From positions 1 to 8,650 of the forward strand of contig CAZUAH010000585.1 of assembly GCA_964617665.1 (NCBI GenBank): DNA of 8,650 nucleotides, given 5' to 3'. Below are positions 7,351 to 8,650 of the stretch, in pieces. Both the position numbers and the translations under genes were made by a program. Origin of the DNA: JADHUC01 sp964617665 (lineage in GTDB: Bacteria; Planctomycetota; Planctomycetia; Pirellulales; Pirellulaceae). The notes beneath the pieces are model-generated. The model did not search any database and had not been told where the DNA came from. It saw only the letters and a list, made by a program, of their open reading frames with translations. The stretch's first letter is position 1, and each line of letters starts with the position of its first letter.

Positions 7351-8093
7351 CACTCCCCCTCCCTTGAGAACTTGCGGGCATTTTCACCGAAGCGGCGACC
7401 GGCTTCGTTCAATCGCTCGATGAGTTCATCGGACGACAGCCCGGTTGCGCCCCTTGCCGCCGGAATGACCGTTTCGCATTCATTGGCATCCATGAAACGA
7501 GCAGCTTCCAGAATGTCTTCTTGCTCTTCCGGGGCGATGACGAGGAAGCCGTGCTTGTCCGCGTGAATGAGATCGCCCGGAGCGATGGTGCGACCGAAGA
7601 CTTCGACCTCGCAGTTCCAGCGCACCGGATGCACGTGCGCATGTCCGACACAAAGACGTCGCGCAAGCGCCTTGAATCCCGCGTTGGTCATCTCATCCAC
7701 ATCGCGGATCGCGCCGTCCACGATCGTGCCTACGCAGCCCAGCGCGCGGTGCGCGTTGCTGTTCACCTCACCCCAGAACGAGCCGATCGTGCGAGGCTTG
7801 TCGAGATCCTGCACACAGACGATCTTCGGACCGGGCACGCCGGCGACATACCGGCGATAGTCATTCCAAGCCTCAGCATTGATCTCCCGATGCGTCTTGT
7901 TGCTGGGTTCGATGACGACGGTCACGGCATAACCGATCATCGGCCCCATCTGCGGCATGAAGTCGCGGGTTTCCTCAAGATTAAATCCGTCCGCGGCCGG
8001 GTCTCCCGCAGTGATCTGTTCCCAACCGTTGTAGATGGTTGGCGTGTTCCAACGCTTGAGTTGGAGAAGGTCGGCGTGACTTAACCTGGTCAT
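7347..8093 (-). CDS. RraA-family protein (HMG/CHA aldolase, oxaloacetate decarboxylase or demethylmenaquinone methyltransferase-like fold)
   Basis: A 248-residue soluble protein with no signal peptide. The conserved core is GSFWGEVNSNAHRALG (Gly-Glu at 108-109) followed by VDGAIRDVDEM, with Arg130 and Asp131 matching the family's substrate Arg and metal-ligand Asp. GDLIHADKHGFLVI (Gly-Asp at 173-174, Asp179) matches the usual GD-x-V-x-x-D-x-x-G-V end of the core. Family members cleave 4-hydroxy-4-methyl-2-oxoglutarate or related acids to pyruvate, or decarboxylate oxaloacetate; RraA proper inhibits RNase E. The metal and substrate residues point to an enzyme here, but the substrate is open. 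The ATG at 8093 is 3 nt after the regulator's stop, with only a weak GGA upstream, so coupled translation is likely. The N-terminal 50 residues and the acidic C-terminal tail extend the minimal family core. Confidence 0.85.
   Translation of the reverse strand: MTRLSHADLLQLKRWNTPTIYNGWEQITAGDPAADGFNLEETRDFMPQMGPMIGYAVTVVIEPSNKTHREINAEAWNDYRRYVAGVPGPKIVCVQDLDKPRTIGSFWGEVNSNAHRALGCVGTIVDGAIRDVDEMTNAGFKALARRLCVGHAHVHPVRWNCEVEVFGRTIAPGDLIHADKHGFLVIAPEEQEDILEAARFMDANECETVIPAARGATGLSSDELIERLNEAGRRFGENARKFSREGEW
7354..7365 (-). promoter_or_regulatory. ribosome-binding site for the giant gene, inside the end of the RraA gene
   Basis: On the minus strand this reads AAGGGAGGGGGA. Its GGAGG core (7358-7362) is 7 nt upstream of the GTG at 7350 and 46 nt from the other candidate GTG at 7311. 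The 7350 start also forms a GTGA overlap with the upstream TGA. Both facts favour 7350 and translational coupling. The G-run also encodes the last residues of the RraA protein, so it could be coincidental. Confidence 0.55.
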
Positions 8094-8096
8094 GAT

Positions 8097-8650
8097 TCAA
8101 TCCGTCGTGGGTTGGTTTTCAAACAGGGACTCTTTCCCGCGCCGCAGGTGTTGGCGGATCCGGGATTCGGCTTTATCAGCCGACGACGCTTCACAAAAAT
8201 CATCGAGCAGCTTCAGGTGCCGGTCATAAGTGGTCTGCTGCATCGGACTGATCAGCGCGGTCTGGTGGAACAGGCTGAGATTGACGACGCGTTCGAAGCA
8301 CGAGATCAGCGCGTCGCACTCCGTCAAAGCCACCAGCGCCTGGTGAAACGCGAAGTCTTCGGTCCATAGCTGGCGACCGGCATCCGCCGCCTTGTCCGCG
8401 GCGCGCGCCAACTTGCGCAGATGGGGAATCGCCTTGCGGAGCTTCTGACCGAAGTAGAGACGCGCGCTCTGACACTCCAACGCCTCCCGGAGAAGGAATT
8501 CTCCCCGCACATCTTCGATGCTTGGCGGCCGCACAAAGGTACCCTGGCGGCGACGGGTTGTGAGGAATCCCTCGTGCGTCAATCGCTGCACAGCATCCGA
8601 TACCGGGATCAGGCTGACGCCGAGATCCTCCGCGATCTGTTTGCGATCCA
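8097..8650 (-). CDS. GntR-family transcriptional regulator, FCD (FadR C-terminal) type; 5' end beyond window
   Basis: The frame is open to the right edge and ends at 8097. The visible N-terminus is the second half of a winged helix-turn-helix: RKQIAEDLGVSLIPV, SDAVQRLTHEGFLTT, then a wing with RRRQGTFVRPP. An all-helical ligand domain follows (FLLREALECQSARLYFG). The FCD metal-site residues appear to be present: Asp and His in EDFAFHQAL, His in YDRHLKLL and His in IRQHLRRGK. FCD regulators usually bind carboxylated sugars or organic acids and repress an adjacent operon. Being the first gene of a tight cluster with RraA and the giant gene, it probably controls them and itself. The GTG at 8591 is internal to the helix-turn-helix and cannot be the start. 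In the recognition helix the common R-x-P-V-R-E-A-L pattern reads LIPVSDAV, lacking both arginines. Confidence 0.88.
   Translation of the reverse strand, partial: DRKQIAEDLGVSLIPVSDAVQRLTHEGFLTTRRRQGTFVRPPSIEDVRGEFLLREALECQSARLYFGQKLRKAIPHLRKLARAADKAADAGRQLWTEDFAFHQALVALTECDALISCFERVVNLSLFHQTALISPMQQTTYDRHLKLLDDFCEASSADKAESRIRQHLRRGKESLFENQPTTD

Noticed and set aside
7521..8084. Plus-strand open frame of 187 codons opposite the RraA gene
   Set aside because: The opposite strand encodes clear RraA-family motifs; this frame has none and no ribosome-binding site.
8589..8591. GTG at 8591 as the start of the regulator
   Set aside because: It lies inside the helix-turn-helix; in-frame upstream codons to the window edge continue a normal GntR DNA-binding domain.

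Overview
The window is GC-rich and almost fully coding. All supportable genes lie on the minus strand, so the order of transcription runs from right to left. The gene types (secreted FAD_oxidored flavoenzymes, golvesin/Xly-type carbohydrate-binding-like domains, a BNR/Asp-box sialidase-like propeller, an RraA-family protein and an FCD-type GntR regulator) recall the large catabolic loci of Planctomycetes and Verrucomicrobia. That taxonomic assignment is inference from gene style, not from a marker gene.

Reading right to left: (1) 8650-8097 is the 3' part of a GntR-family regulator with an FCD ligand domain; its start lies outside the window. (2) 8093-7347 is a complete RraA-like aldolase/decarboxylase-family protein, 3 nt after the regulator. 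(3) From about 7350 to the left edge there is one uninterrupted reading frame of at least 2450 codons with no stop; it leaves the window before ending. I checked every in-frame triplet of that frame from 7311 down to position 1 and found none that reads as a stop.

The giant protein reads: Sec signal peptide - flavoenzyme module 1 - golvesin-like domain 1 - basic Pro/Lys/Ser linker - flavoenzyme module 2 - SLH-like segment - sialidase-like beta-propeller with five Asp boxes - golvesin-like domain 2 - linker - flavoenzyme module 3 (cut by the window edge). Golvesin domains 1 and 2 are homologous to each other, as are flavoenzyme modules 2 and 3, so a golvesin-linker-flavoenzyme unit has been duplicated inside one gene. 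Proteins of these types are more familiar to me as separate secreted enzymes; three flavoenzyme modules plus a glycosidase-like propeller in one chain is the most unusual thing here.

The three genes look like one operon: a regulator sensing a small carboxylated ligand, a cytoplasmic enzyme of 2-oxo/hydroxy-acid metabolism, and a very large exported protein that may bind, de-cap and oxidise a glycan. The substrate cannot be read from the sequence. No RNA gene, mobile element, CRISPR array, promoter or terminator is visible. No gene-free stretch exceeds 35 nt.
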